Notes: a model not told the origin generated them from the sequence alone. A stretch of 64,000 bases of DNA from Dermatemys mawii (GCA_007922305.1 ML677385.1:2502566-2566565), one strand, 5' to 3'; shown: positions 9,904-21,724, counted from the first letter of the stretch. Numbers and translations: made by a program.

Positions 9904-10199
9904 CCCAGGGCAGGTCTATGCTACCTGCCGGATCGGCAGGTAGTGATCGATCTTTCAGGGGTCGAATTATTGCGTCTAGTCTAGACGCGATAAATTGACC
10001 CCGAGCGCTCTCCCATCGACTCGTGTACTCCACCGCTGCAAGAGACGCAGGCGGAGTTGATGGGGGAGCAGCAGCTGTCGACTCACTGCCGCGAAGACAA
10101 CACGCTAAGTCGACCTAAATACGTCGACTTCAGCTACGTAATTCCAGTGGCTGAAGTGGCGTATCTTAGATTGATCCCCCCAGTGTAGACCAGGGCTCA
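9904..10199. mobile_element. short inverted-repeat DNA transposon (MITE), superfamily undecided
   Basis: Ends 'cagggcaggtctatgctac' (from 9906) and 'cagtgtagaccagggctc' (to 10198) are an imperfect inverted pair. The interior is rich in CpG and holds a perfect palindrome 'gcgtctagtctagacgc' (about 9973-9989) and repeated 'gtcgac' blocks. Such CpG retention suggests a relatively young copy. The duplication at the target could not be read reliably. Confidence 0.6.
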
Positions 10200-10329
10200 G
10201 GTGACAGCTGCTGCCCTCCTTTCCCACAAGGGAGCGCGTGAGGCAGCCCTTTCTGCCTCCCAGGCTCCCAATTTAGGAGACATGCATGAGCAACTGATTT
10301 CAGAATTGACTGCCATTGCAGCATAGGGA

Positions 10330-10906
10330 ACGGTAACACTAGGTGCTGCCCACTGCACAGAATGGCACTGCCCCGGGGCTGCCGAATACCCAGGGCTTTG
10401 TACAGAATTATGAGCTTTACAGTGAGAGGAGGGCAAAAGTGACAGGAAGAAGGGGGCGAGGGGGAGAGAAAGAAAACAGGAAACCAAAATCCTTTCCAGT
10501 TTCTCCTTTTCCAAGTCCACGCAAACCTAGAGTGGCTTTGTGCCTGCACCCGAAGGTGGGATCGATCCTCTCCGCATTGATTATTCAGAGGAGATTGCTC
10601 CAGACAGGCTAGCAACGCACAACCACTGTCTCCTCTCCTCTCTCCCCCGCCCTTTCGAACAATCAGTGAGGGGCTGACATTTGCCAGGCTGCTCCTGACG
10701 TCATGGTGAGAGCTCGTTAAGGGGAGCACTGACGCAGGGAGAATAAGAGCTGCAGCCTGCAACCTCCTGCTTTTAGCCAACTCCTGATGCAGCATCGCCT
10801 TTGGGGGTTGGATCCTCCTCTTCCCCCTCCTCCCCCCCAGTGTCCTTTGTCTTCCATTTAAAAAGAAAATCCAAAGCAACATCCCTCTGGGCTGGAATTG
10901 TTCAGG
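10330..10906 (+). promoter_or_regulatory. candidate promoter and first exon with CRE site
   Basis: A perfect cAMP-response element TGACGTCA sits at 10696-10703, with a second TGACGC half-site at 10730. An A/T-rich 'gaataagagc' (10741-10750) follows, then a pyrimidine-rich leader, and a good donor CAGG/GTAAGA with GT at 10907. The block is GC-rich compared with its neighbours. No ATG-initiated protein of note is present, so any exon would be non-coding. The combination is suggestive only. Confidence 0.3.
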
Positions 10907-10908
10907 GT

Positions 10909-12230
10909 AAGATGCTGAAAAGCCCAGGACAATGGGCTGGATGATGAAGGAGTTATCAGTGTTTCCGCTCCTTCACTGCCCTGTCCAATGCTGTGTCCAC
11001 ATTCTTTGGGTCTAGGCTTAATCTTGTAAGTGTATTAAGTGCTGCTCTCAAGCATATCTTGACTCAAGTAGCAGCTAAATCACTGTGCCCTCTCTCGCTG
11101 GACATCCCCAATCAAATGTGTAGCCAACCTCTACAAAGGGACTGAACGTGGCTAACGTGTTTGTGACTGAAAACATTGGTTAACCCCTGTTTTCAAGATG
11201 CATCGGGCTGCTGTTACATAGATAAGGTGGCCGAACAGAAACGTATCAGGTTAACTTTTTGACCTGACCAGGGAAAGCAGATAGTGATTGAGTGGAGAAG
11301 TTCCAGAAAGTCATGGACATTGAGTGAGGAGTGGAGGCACAAAGCATAAAGGATGATTGTAAGGGACATGCTTTTCAAGCAGCTCAATCAAATACATTAA
11401 TCAAGTTAAACAAAATACCTGAGTGGACTGAAGTGGGAATGTTACCCCCACCCACCCAATGCAGTGCCTGGTACTGAGAGTGGGAATCTCATCCTGAAGT
11501 TAATCCTTCTAATTATTAATAACAATAATGATACCTGGTAGTTCTAAACCATTGCCAGTCCCACAGTGCTTTTGAACCTAACCTCTGTAATCTTTAAGTC
11601 TCTGAGGCTAGGACAGTTGCACAGAATTAAATTTACGGATATGAATAATCTGACTTCAGTCGGATTCCCTGTGTGAGGAGAATTAAGCCTGTGTGTGTTT
11701 GTAAGCATGGGGCTTTCACAATCTGGGAGTTTGGATTCTCCTAAAGATTTGTAGGTAACGTTTGTGGAAGGCCCCAACTCCAAATTCAGATAAACAATGG
11801 ACGGTGCAAACAATGACTTTGATCCTGCCAGAGCTCTGCCTAAGCATAGGGGGGCACCTCACATGCAGCTCTTGGCAGGACTGAGGTCTTTGCCAAGTAA
11901 AGGAAAGCATAGGGGTGGAAGATGCTGTAGCAAAACAATCTCTTGTTTTTGCTTTGTTTACAAATGGAATAACCTTGTCTCCCACACAGGTGTTGGGAGT
12001 CTAAAGTAATTCACAAGAATCATATACCCTACTTTCAGAGCATTTGCACCATTCAATTATTATTGTGGTAGACCTTCATGAGTGTTCTTCATATCATTTC
12101 GTTTTGGGGGAAGAAGTGGTAATGGATCTTCCAGGCCTCTGACAGCGAGGTGAAGTTATATTCCCACTCTTCCCAAGCCCTCATAGCCTCATCTCATGGC
12201 CACTTTGTCTGTCCAATGAAGAAAGATGGA
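10909..12230. other. no gene recognised
   Basis: Unassigned sequence without recognisable repeats or motifs. Small frames at 11544-11985 on the - strand show no domains. Confidence 0.4.
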
Positions 12231-12245
12231 CTAGCCTTATCTACA

Positions 12246-12475
12246 CTAGCATTTTTGGGGAAATCTCCCACTGTTGCATGATCACTGGCGCAGCTCCACC
12301 AGTGAATGCAATGATGGGAGTGCTAGCATAGGTGGGCCGCCAGTGTTTTAACTGTGGTGCAATCTAGCCCTGACCAGAGAAGCTCTAGAAGATGTGGTGC
12401 CCTGGCTATCCTAGCAAGGCACTGGAACTGTGCCAGTGGCAGTGCAATGGTAGGAGAATTCCCACAACATTCTAG
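12246..12475. mobile_element. MITE-like foldback element
   Basis: The left 52 bases starting 'ctagcatttttggggaaat' and the reverse complement of the right 52 bases ('ctagaatgttgtgggaattc') align along their length, including 'ctcccactgttgca' against 'ctcctaccattgca'. An outer phrase 'ccttatctacactagc' on the left resembles the tips of other short elements here and may belong to it. Confidence 0.55.
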
Positions 12476-13150
12476 TATTGATTCAGTTTATAGGATTCCC
12501 TTCCATATGTGTCATTGCTGATCCTTTTTCAGCAATAAGATTTGCTACAGAATGACGTGGAATGCTCTCTTCTCCCTAAGCTCCCTTCCTCTTTCCACAA
12601 CCCTCTTGTGAAGTCCCCACTGATCTAAGATGGCCAAGAGTAAAAAGCCAGGTCCATGAAATGACCCCTGGGCTGCTGTATGAAAACAAGTCATATCACA
12701 TTTCTCTGGTTCAGTAGGGAAAGTCATGACCTCTTCCCCAGCTAAATGTCAAATGCTCTTAAATCCCTTTTTCCACTGAAACATAAGATCAGTCTTCCAA
12801 TCAAGGGACTGCTTCCCCCCTCTCCACCTGTGTGCTTCAGGGACATATTATTTTAATGTTTAGATTTTATTCTGAATCATCATTGTTCAAAAAGAGAGGC
12901 TACAGGGGTCTGATTTTCTGTTGTTTCTCAAAAGATCATTTTGCTTAATTTTGGTATTATTTTGGGCTGCCAGTTTGCTCTGCAAGTAGTATGAATGGGG
13001 CTGTTTTCAGCTGGGATGTATTTAAGAGAGAGATTCTCACAGGACCGGTACTTTATAAACAAACAATCTAGGGCTAGAATCTATCTGCTATAATACTTTA
13101 CATTCATCCCTCTACTCATAAGGCAAAATATAAGCTCCTCTAAAGCGACC
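12476..13150. other. no recognisable feature
   Basis: AT-rich unassigned sequence; no credible coding frame. Confidence 0.4.
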
Positions 13151-13153
13151 ATG

Positions 13154-13852
13154 TGTCACGGCGCGAGACTCACCCCTGCGGCCCCTCCTGCTATTTGTCC
13201 TGGGAATTAGCGTTTCCAGCCTCTGGAGCGCCCTCTGCAGGCCAATGTCCCGCTTGCTGTTCGCCCTGTGTCCCTCCTGGACCCCGGTGCCCCTTTCCCT
13301 GGGGTGCTGCCTCCTGGCAGTACCCCCACAGATCTCTGGGTCTTCCCTCCCTGGGGAACTCCCACCCCCCATCCCTATCTTGCCTCAGCCTATGGGCTAC
13401 TGCCAGTTATCATCAAGCCCCCTTTCCATTAGGGCTAACTGCAGTCTGTATAAGCCAGTCATCATAGGCAAGGGTTTTTTTGGCCTGCTGCCTCTGCCTA
13501 CCTGTGGGCTGCCCCCTGCATCCCCAGTACCCCTTTTAGCCTTCTACTAGGCCAGCAGCCTGGGGGGTTTCCAGGCCAGAGCTCCACAGCCCCTCTGGCC
13601 TTCCCACAGCCCTGGTCCACTCCAGGTACCGTTTCAAGCTCCCCAGCAGTTAGGCCCATCTCCCTTCACAGCTAGAGGAGACTGTCTTTCAGCTCCTGGC
13701 TTCCCTGGCCTTTATAGGGTCAGCTGGGTCTCTTTGGAGTGGGCCCCCTATCTGAGGCTGCCTCTCAATCAGCCCAGCTTTTTCTTTACCCCAGCCCTCT
13801 CCCAGGGCTGTTTTACACCCTTCGGGCAGGAGCAGGTGACCACCCCACTACA
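13154..13852 (-). mobile_element. solo LTR-like element
   Basis: The + strand starts TGTCACGG and ends CCCCACTACA, so the - strand reads TGTAGTGGGG to CCGTGACA, the TG...CA layout of an LTR. It is collinear with the element at 51462-52199: shared text includes 'cctcctggaccccggtgccc' and the 'cccagggctgtttta' blocks near the end. Flanking pentamers 'ccatg' and 'ccaaa' agree only partly. No internal gag or pol sequence adjoins it, so it is a solo LTR or a related terminal-repeat unit. The open frames inside it are composition artefacts. Confidence 0.65.
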
Positions 13853-14159
13853 CCAAAGCACAGGAATTTGCCTGTATCTTTTCAGTGAAGGCCATCAGTT
13901 TCTTTTCAACTGTTAACAGATACAGTATTGTATGTACCTAGATTCCCAGGCAACCAATCTTTCATTGCCTGCAGATTAGGAATTATATTAGATAGAGAGA
14001 ACAAAAGCTTAAAATATTCATAAAATCTGCCGGTACTATCTGTCTGTACTTGAGTCTGCCTTCTTCTTGCAGTGAATAAGAGAAGCTAAATTATTTCCAG
14101 GGCCTGAAGATTTTAAAGTGGTGGCTTCATCTCTTCAGGAAGTGCCCTCCACCACAAAA

Positions 14160-14285
14160 AGGGATGGCAAGAATGGGAAACACTGAGGGTAGAATCTAGT
14201 CTAACACTAACTTTTAGCACCTGTTCTAAAGTCCATTGAAGTCAATGGAAGTGGTTCTTTGACATTAGTTGCATTTGACCAGGCC
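14160..14285. repeat. palindromic short interspersed repeat and A/T run
   Basis: Contains 'ccattgaagtcaatggaa', a near-palindromic core that recurs in the window (for example 34891-34912). It seems to be a small inverted-repeat element. A T/A run follows at 14297-14315. Confidence 0.35.
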
Positions 14286-14744
14286 CCCTGAGGCTTTTTT
14301 TTTTTAAAAAAAAATAAAGATTGGAATAACTACAATATGACCCGTGTTTACTTGTAAGATCCTGTTACATGGGCAAGTAGCTGCACATGATACAGTCCCA
14401 TTTTCTGAACTGCACTACTCAACATGCCCTAAGAAGCAGACATGAGTCACGTGGGACAGCATTTCATACTTGCATTCTTTTCTCAGAGCATTAAGTGTCA
14501 AAGCCTCATCGAGGGACGTATAAGCAGTGCAGTCATATATGGCATCCTCCTTAACCTGAGAACCCAAAGCGCTGAGACTGGGAGCAGTGATAAAGTATGA
14601 GCTGTCAAATCTGGGTGGATTACAAGCCCTTTGGGGCAGGCAGCATTTCCTCCTAGGTGAATGTACAGCACCTGGTACTTATGGGGCCATGATCTGGGTT
14701 GGGATCTGTAGGTTCTGCCATAACACAATGGATAAATAAATATG

Positions 14745-14876
14745 AGAATAATGCTAACATTTCTTTTTTACACAGGAAGATGATGAAAGGGGTGAGCAGC
14801 TGGAACCTCAGTGGGGAGACATGGAGAATTTGGAGCCTCTGGGTGAGGGATGAGAACGCTGAAGAAACAGGTACTC
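14745..14876 (+). other. exon-like segment, unproved
   Basis: A strong acceptor-like tract 'atttcttttttacacag' ends at about 14776. It is followed by an open phase reading EDDERGEQLEPQWGDM and on to a TGA near 14852, with possible donors at 'gggtgaggg' (about 14841) and 'acaggtact' (about 14869). No protein family is recognised. It may be a chance match next to a hAT element. Confidence 0.15.
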
Positions 14877-14884
14877 CTCTAGAT

Positions 14885-15299
14885 CAGTGGTTCTCAACCA
14901 GGGGTATGTGTAGCCCTGGTGATACATAGAGGTCTTCCAGGGGGTACATCAACTCATCTAGATCTTGGCCTAGTTTTACAACAGGCTACATAAAAAGCAC
15001 TAGCGATGTCAGTACAAGCTAAAATTTCATACAGGCAATGAGTTGTTTATAGTGCCGTATATATACTCTTCACTGAAAGGCAAGTACAATATTTATATTC
15101 CAATCAATGTATTTCATAACTCTATGGTAAAAAGGAGAAAGTCAGCAATTTGTCAGTACTAGTGTGCTGTGACACTTCTGTATTTTTATGTCTGATTTTG
15201 TAAGCAAGTAGTTTTTAAGTGAGGTGAAACTTTGGGATACACAAGACAAATCAGGCTCCTGAAAGGGGTACAGTAGTCTGGAAAGGCTGAGCACCACGG
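14885..15299 (+). mobile_element. hAT non-autonomous element with 8-bp target duplication
   Basis: Starts 'cagtggttctcaacc' and ends 'ggctgagcaccacgg', its inverted partner. Flanks are 'ctctagat' (14877-14884) and 'ctccagat' (15300-15307), 7 of 8 identical, the duplication length of hAT. A second copy in the opposite orientation begins at 36763. There is no transposase gene. Confidence 0.88.
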
Positions 15300-15307
15300 C
15301 TCCAGAT

Positions 15308-16001
15308 AACTTTTAAACTCCCTCTGCAAATGTTAGCTGGCCCTGCTAACTGGAAATCCTTTATTTATGTTTTAGGACTGCTCCTAATCTTCATTTTCCT
15401 AGCCAATCTTCTGGTGCCCCAAACAAAACTACTGTGGAGAAAGAAATATGTCTGCTGGTACTTCCTCAGGAGAACACCTTTCTGGTATCTCCCTATGGGG
15501 GAAAATCATCCCTACTTGATACAACTCCATTATGACATGTGAGGAACTCCTCTTGGAAATGAGGAGAGGGATTTGAGAACTGGAGCTCTGGTCACATTCT
15601 CCCAGCAGCTGGTCTGTCTGTGATCCTGGCAATGGGATGTTCCTGGTGTGTCTGTGCTGGTGGCTGGAATGGGGCTGATTCTGATGAGTGGCTGTGTGGA
15701 AGCTGCTGGTGGATAGCTGTGTGGCTCCAGTACACTGGCAGTACAGCTACGGTGCAGGCACCGTCTTCACACAGGTATTTACAGGTAGGCGTGGGGGTGC
15801 AGGGCAGAGCGAGAATATAATGGTGGTAGGGGGGTGACATGGGAAGAGAAGATACGGTGTTTGGAAATGGGGACAGACATTATGTGGTGGAATTAGCTGG
15901 GCCCTCTTCACATATTTTGTTTTGATCCAGTACCAAAATCACCACTCCGCTGAGGTTGAAGGACTATTGATTCCAATTCAGCTTCCAGTTTCTCCCTGCC
16001 A
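15308..16001. other. no recognisable feature
   Basis: Unassigned. Overlapping open frames on both strands at 15330-15840 have no family features. Confidence 0.35.
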
Positions 16002-16134
16002 AGGGTGCTGGAACAATTTTTATAGTGGGGGTACTGATAGCCATTGAGCCATACTGTAAACCCTGTTTATAATGGAACTCACTTCAAGCTAGGGGGTGTG
16101 GCAGCATCCCCAGCACCCCTAGTTCCAGCATGTA
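16002..16134. mobile_element. short MITE
   Basis: The left end 'agggtgctggaacaattt' pairs with the right end 'cacccctagttccagcatgt'. The interior retains 'aatggaactcacttcaagc' and 'ggtgtggcagcatccccagc'. The superfamily is undetermined. Confidence 0.6.
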
Positions 16135-17114
16135 TGCTTCCTGTATTTGTAATTCCTTTGTAATTCTTTTGTAGGGTAATGTGCACTCATTTCACAGCAA
16201 CACCAAAATAATTCAGTAGAATAGCACATTGATATCCTGTAGTGAGAGAGAGAAAAACACTCCCCAGGCAAAAGGTTCCTCTGAGAATACACCACTTTAC
16301 CAGGTTGCAGTTACTCCCGTTTTTCCTAGCCTTCTGATGATCATGTTGGATTTGTGTAATCATCATCACAAAGTCAGTGCCGGACCAATTCAAACTTCCA
16401 GCTTGGTCTGAAACCATAAAACCTCCTGTAGCTGTTGACATCAAGGCAGCTGAACATGTCGGGTTTTAGAAAATCTGGTGTCAGACAGCTCTGAAAAGTT
16501 GACTTGTGTCATGGAAGAGGTCATGCTGCCTTCACCCCCAACTATAAGTCACAGAGTTTCTCCTCAATAGACTGCAGTTATCAGCTTGTGTTTGTCCTTG
16601 GACCATACCATTTAGATCACTGCTTCAGACGTCCTTGGAACAGGGAGGCAGTTATGGGAACTTGAGGAAAGAAAATATATCAGGAAAACATGGCGATGAC
16701 CATATCTCACCCCAGCCACTGCCAGTGCCACGGAGAAGCTGTGCCACAAGCACAGGATGAGCCTTTCTAAGGCAAACAAGAGGACCCTGAGGGGGCACGT
16801 GCCACTGGGTGTTACTGCTGTAGCAGTGCTTGGGCAGGGAAGTGATGGAGCTGGCTTTTCTCACTCTAGGGGCAGCATGTTGATACATGAGAATGAAGGA
16901 TGCTTCCTGCTCTCAGAAGGAAGAGACCCTCTCCACAATTTGCGGTGACAAAGATACCCACAGAAAGCAGATCACCTAATTTGGGCCATTGAGACCTCCC
17001 CGTTGAGACAAATCCCCCTTATTGATCCTCTCCTGCTTTACTCTCTCTCTTTTAGTAGCTCATTTCTTTCTTCCTTCCCAAGCTCATTGGCCAGAGATGG
17101 ACCAGTGTAGGATC
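16135..17114. other. no recognisable feature
   Basis: Unassigned sequence; small frames without domains. Confidence 0.35.
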
Positions 17115-17122
17115 CTGGGGAT

Positions 17123-17724
17123 CAGAGGTGAAAGTAAGCTGGTACGCCCCGGTACAGCATACAGGCAAGAGCCGGTGCGCTATGCCAGGGTGGATCAGCT
17201 TCCCCAGGCACAATTTAAAGGGCCTGGGGCTTCCAGCAGCGGCTGGAGCCCCAGGCCCTTTAGATTGCTGCCAGAGCCTGGGCTGCGGGAGCCCGGGGGA
17301 GGCTGCGGTGGGGCTCCGGGGGCAGTTTATAGGGCCCAGGGCGGTGGTGGCCCAGCCCTGGGCTCTTTAAATAGCTGCTGGAGCACCGCCGCCACTTCCC
17401 TAGGGCTCCGGCAACAGGGCTCCAGTCCCTGCGGGGCCCTGGGGAGGCTGACATGGGGCCCCGGCAGCTATTTAAAAAGCCCAGGGCTGGGCTGCCGCTA
17501 CCACCCTGGGCCCTTTAAACTGCCCCTGGAACCCCAGGAGATGGGGGGGGTTAGGGATAGGGTGGGGGAGGATAGGTGGGGAGGCCCCTTACCGGTACGG
17601 GGGCTGGGATGGTTCTGCCCACAGCCCCACCCCTTCTGGCCGAGGCCACGCCCCTTTCAGGGGCCAGAGCTGGCCCCAGCCCAATCCCCGTACCGGTAAC
17701 ACCCCTCAGTTACTTTCACCCCTG
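17123..17724. mobile_element. GC-rich hAT non-autonomous element with perfect 8-bp target duplication
   Basis: Starts 'cagaggtgaaagtaa' and ends 'ttactttcacccctg', near-perfect inverted repeats with the CAG...CTG tips of hAT. The flanks 'ctggggat' at 17115-17122 and 17725-17732 are identical. The interior is GC-rich, with repeated inverted blocks around 'gggccctttaaa' and 'tatttaaa', and 'gtaccggta' near both ends. The long + strand frame (17022-17699) crosses the element border and is a composition artefact. Confidence 0.93.
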
Positions 17725-17732
17725 CTGGGGAT

Positions 17733-18640
17733 GCTGAAAGCATCCAGGCCGAGCCGGTATTTTCACCTGGCCTGACTCAAGAGATCAGTGACCACTTGAA
17801 GGGACACTATCTCAAAAACCACCATTGATAGTACAGTATTAATTCTATACTACAGAATTTTAGAGGATTGTTTTGTGTTACACCTACTAGCTGCTTTCCC
17901 TCATACAAACCCACTCTCCCTTCCATCGGTTGTGCAAAGTACACCAGCCTAAACTAATTTACACGGAATTACTAATGATCAACAGAGTTGGTCAAAATAT
18001 GGGACAATTTTACCCCCTGCCCCCCATTTTGGGGTATGTGTATCAAAATGTTGATGAAAAGGGCAGTCAGCATTTTGGATTTGTAATTTTTTCCATCAGT
18101 TCTAATGATGAATAACTTACACTAGCACTTAAATCCCCTCACAATTTGGTCCACATTGAAAAATGTAGCATTCAGGTAATTTTCTGTCACTGTTCCTTTT
18201 ACCTATAACAAACCCTATGACTGGAGGGGCCAGACTCTTGATTGCAGTTCAGCTCCTTTCGTGCTGCTGGAGTGGCACAAAGAGGCTGGAAATCAGGCAG
18301 ATCTGACCAGCTGAGAGTTCCCCGCCCCGCTCAGAGGAGTTCTGAGCTCTGCCTATGCTCATCTGGTGTATGGGTCCCTAAAGGCCTGTAAACCAGCTGG
18401 CATATGTAAGAGCAGTACTTCTGCTGCTCTAATCTATGCTAGATCAGGCAACACGGTTCCACCCTGATATTCGAGGGAGCCATCTCAATACAGGGATTCT
18501 TCTATCCTTATAAGGCTTGTCTCTCCCTTTTCTTGTGTTGCTCTGGAAACAATGGACTCTGGATTTTACTCAGTGTGTTGAGTGAAGCTCTCAAAAGACC
18601 CCCTGAAATCCATCTTCTTCTCTTCCTTACTTAAAACATA
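17733..18640. other. no recognisable feature
   Basis: Mostly unassigned. At about 17736-17770 a short GC-rich tail 'ggccgagccggtattttcac' resembles part of the preceding hAT family. Confidence 0.35.
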
Positions 18641-18644
18641 AACC

Positions 18645-18727
18645 CTGATTCATGAAAAAAGACTTGCACCCATGCTTAACTTAATGCACTGTAAGTAATC
18701 CTACTGATTTCAATGGGACTACTCACA
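18645..18727. repeat. short palindromic repeat scrap
   Basis: Text 'aaccctgattcatg' followed by 'ctgatttcaatgggact' resembles the small inverted-repeat family seen at 25441, 34875 and 47783. Confidence 0.35.
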
Positions 18728-19003
18728 GGCTATGTCTACACTGCAGCTGGAAGCATGCTTCCGGAGTGGACAGACCTGTGCTAGTTCCACTCTCGAGCTA
18801 GCACATTAAAAATAGCAGTGTGGGGCAGCTCAAGCTAGCTGTCCAAGTACAAACCTGCCCAATCCTCTGGTATGTTCCCAGGGGGCTAGCCCAAGCCACC
18901 ACCCACACCCGCATGGCCCCACTGCTATTTTTAGTATGCTGGTTCAAGCAGAGCTAGCATGTGTCTGTCTACCCCTGCTCCCAGATGCAGTGGAGACATA
19001 CCT
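18728..19003. mobile_element. MITE with internal foldback
   Basis: The end 'ggctatgtctacactgcag' pairs with 'ctgcagtggagacatacc'-type text at the right (18985-19002). An inner pair 'attaaaaatagcagtgtggg' and 'ccccactgctatttttagta' gives a second set of inverted arms. Related arms occur at 61600-61740. Confidence 0.7.
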
Positions 19004-19134
19004 ACAGTGTATAAGGTCAAGCCTGGGTGTAAGTTGTTGCAGGTTTGGAGCTGTATTTTTCTCCTGAAGGTGTTCTTAGTATGACTACTGCGAGTTCTTG
19101 TTCATCACTCTCCCTTCTTCCTTTTGTTCAAATG

Positions 19135-19407
19135 GGCCATCCTGATTCTCACTACAAAATTTTTTTTCTCCTACTGATAATTGCCCACTTTAATTGTTTT
19201 GTCTCGTTAGAATTGGTATAACAACCCCCATCTTTTCATGTTCGCTGTATATATACATCTTCCTACTGTATTTTCCACTCCATGCATCTGATGAAGTGGG
19301 TTTTAGCCCACGAAAGCTTATATCCAAATAAATTTGTTAGTCTCTAAGGTGCCACAAGTACTCCTCGTTCTTTTTGCTGATACAAACTAACATGCCTACC
19401 ACTCTGA
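19135..19407 (+). repeat. Penelope-like element 3' tail
   Basis: The text 'gcatctgatgaagtgggttt', 'agcccacgaaagcttat', then 'gttagtctctaaggtgccac' is the 3' tail shared with the Penelope-like pair at 37.9-39.7 kb. The copy is 5'-truncated and non-coding. Confidence 0.8.
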
Positions 19408-19409
19408 AT

Positions 19410-20995
19410 TCTGCTTTTTTGTTATTACTGCTATTTAACATTTTATAAAGGCTGAGTTGTGTTTTATCAGTATAATGTTCTTATATTTTAGAATGTTTTC
19501 ATAATATTTTGCTTGTATAATACTTGAAGCATGTTAGCACAGGAGAGGTGGGTTTAAAATCAAAAAGAGTTTTAAAAACTCTAAACAAGGACAAAAATGT
19601 TTCCCCTTTTCCTCTTTGTAGCCCAAGTACTTTTCATGCCAGTGTTTACTTGTGCATCAGAGCATAAAGAAAATTGGGGGCGGAGGGAAGAGCGCGAGAG
19701 AGAAAGAGACGATAACATTGCAGGGAAATTACCTCAAAGTTGTACCCTGTTGTTCCATTCTCAGCTGGCCCTTCTGATGTTGTGTAGTAGCTAATTAAAG
19801 CCAATTACTAATCCATTACTAGTTTGTGTGAGGCAGCTTGAGAGACAGAACTGCTTTTTCAATCTGTGAGCTAGATCTCCCTCTAAAACACCATCATTGT
19901 CATCATATGCACTTCTGAAAATCAGCCACATCACATGGGTGCACAAATTCAGAGAGTAACAAAGGAACAGGGTGGTTTGTAGAAACAAGGTAGCTTAACG
20001 ATATACTAAAATTCATCTATCTGATGCCTCATCATGAGCTAATCTTTCCTCCCACAGGCTGAGGCCTGCTACCTTTAGAATCTGTCCATGCTTCTATGAT
20101 ACATCAAGTCTGTGCTTCTTTACAGGTGTGTGCATTCCTGTGGCGCATATGGGCCAAACTCTTCTCTCAAGTACAATGCAGGAACTCTGTGGGAGAGTTT
20201 AACTTTATATACTCATCATAACATGAACTTTTATGATCTTAGTTACAAATTAGGATCAAGACTAAAGATCTGCTTGCTTTCACTGAGAAGGCAAATGTGC
20301 AAAAATACTTCAGCCATGTCAATTTTCATTTGAAAACAGGATAAACATCGCAGTAAAAATTAGCAATGGTCACAGAGGCATCCAGTGTTTGTGCCAGTGA
20401 ACATTTCTTAGTACAAGTTCTATGGTATGGAAAGGAAAATAAAATTCTATAGTGAGTCTGCTTAGAGGACAAAGGTTCAAAAGTTGATTCTTTCATCCTG
20501 CAATTTACACAGCTTTTGTGCCACCCCATTATAATGCCCATTGCATCCCTTAAATAAAGGAAAGATTAAATCTGTGCTTAGTTTCTGTAACTGACACTCC
20601 CACCTCCCTGATTCATAGTTTTTAAAATGTATCCTTCTGTAGTCTGTGAACAATAGGGCATCTTCACATAATTGTGTTCTTACAGAAGGTACAATGCAGA
20701 CTTGGGCATTTCTCCTGAGTCTTAGTAAGAAACTAATGACTGGAGAAGAGATTTGTAGATATCTGCTCTTGCCTTATATGACAACATAGAATATGTCTAT
20801 ATGTATCTATATCAAACTATAAACTTCATTTTTCGAGTGAGCACTGTTTTGTCTTTTTGCCTCCATTTTAGACTGGAATTCCAAGAGGTGTTGACACAGT
20901 TTGACATTGCAGAGTGATCATAGGTCTTTAGCAATGAATAATTTCATCCTGGCACTACAGTGGGTATGCTAAAGAGAGTAGACAAGCTGAAAGAA
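19410..20995. other. no gene recognised
   Basis: AT-rich, with a GA-rich simple stretch at about 19680-19712. Small open frames show no domains. Confidence 0.4.
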
Positions 20996-21001
20996 ACCTT
21001 A

Positions 21002-21720
21002 GGGCTTGGCTACACTGGCACTATGTACCACAATAAAGCCTCCCAGAGTGCTCTACCTTACTCCCCATCCACACTGGCAAGGCACATAGAGCGCTCTGAC
21101 TTCCTGGCTGGAGCGCTCCTGGTATTCCACCTCCCCGAGAGGATTAACAGCTGTTGTGTATTGGGTGAGATGCTTCAGCATCAGTATGGATGAGGAGTTA
21201 GGTTACTGCACTCTGAGTGACCTCTGGAAACACCCAATAATCCCCTTAAACCAAGTGGCCTCTCTTCCCTTTGCTGTGAAATCACTGCAGGAATGCAGAA
21301 GTGTCTTTTGAGAACTCCATTTCAGACAGCAGCTGCTTATCTGCTCCCGGGGCAAAGCAAACAGAGCAAACATTTACTGAGTGAGTGAGTGAGAAGCAGG
21401 GAGACTCTGGGGGACTGAACTTACAAGATAGCATGCTGACACATTCTCAGCACTCCAAAAACCCACTCACCCCTGTCCCCACATTCACACAACATACTCT
21501 ACCCCACCTCTCTCATTTGAAAAGCATGTTGCAGCCACTTGAACGATGGGATAACTGCTCATAATGCACCACTCCCAATGCCACTGCAGATGCCGCAAAT
21601 GTGGCCACACCAATGTGCTTGCAGCTGTCAGTGTGGACAGACTGTGGCGCTTTCCCTAGGGCGTGCTCCGAAGGCTGGTTTAACCCAAAGCGCTCTACAG
21701 CTGCAAGTGTAGCCAAGCCC
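21002..21720. mobile_element. non-autonomous Harbinger element
   Basis: Starts 'gggcttggctacactggcac' and ends 'agtgtagccaagccc', perfect over the outer 15 bases. It is bounded by CTTA on both sides (20998-21001 and 21721-21724), containing the TTA expected for Harbinger. The inner right part 'gatgccgcaaatgtggccac' parallels the right ends at 5350 and 6125. It lacks coding sequence and is distantly related to the copy at 5588-6249. Confidence 0.9.
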
Positions 21721-21724
21721 CTTA

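Noticed and set aside
10166..10882. 238-codon - strand open frame
   Set aside because: No domain, and it opens into the edge of the preceding MITE. It is probably due to composition near the GC-rich block.
13112..13550. Proline- and leucine-rich frames on both strands
   Set aside because: They lie inside an LTR-like element and have no counterpart in frame in the related LTR at 51.5 kb.
17022..17699. 225-codon + strand open frame
   Set aside because: It crosses the border of the hAT element at 17123 and is rich in G, P and A because of the GC-rich core. No domain is visible.
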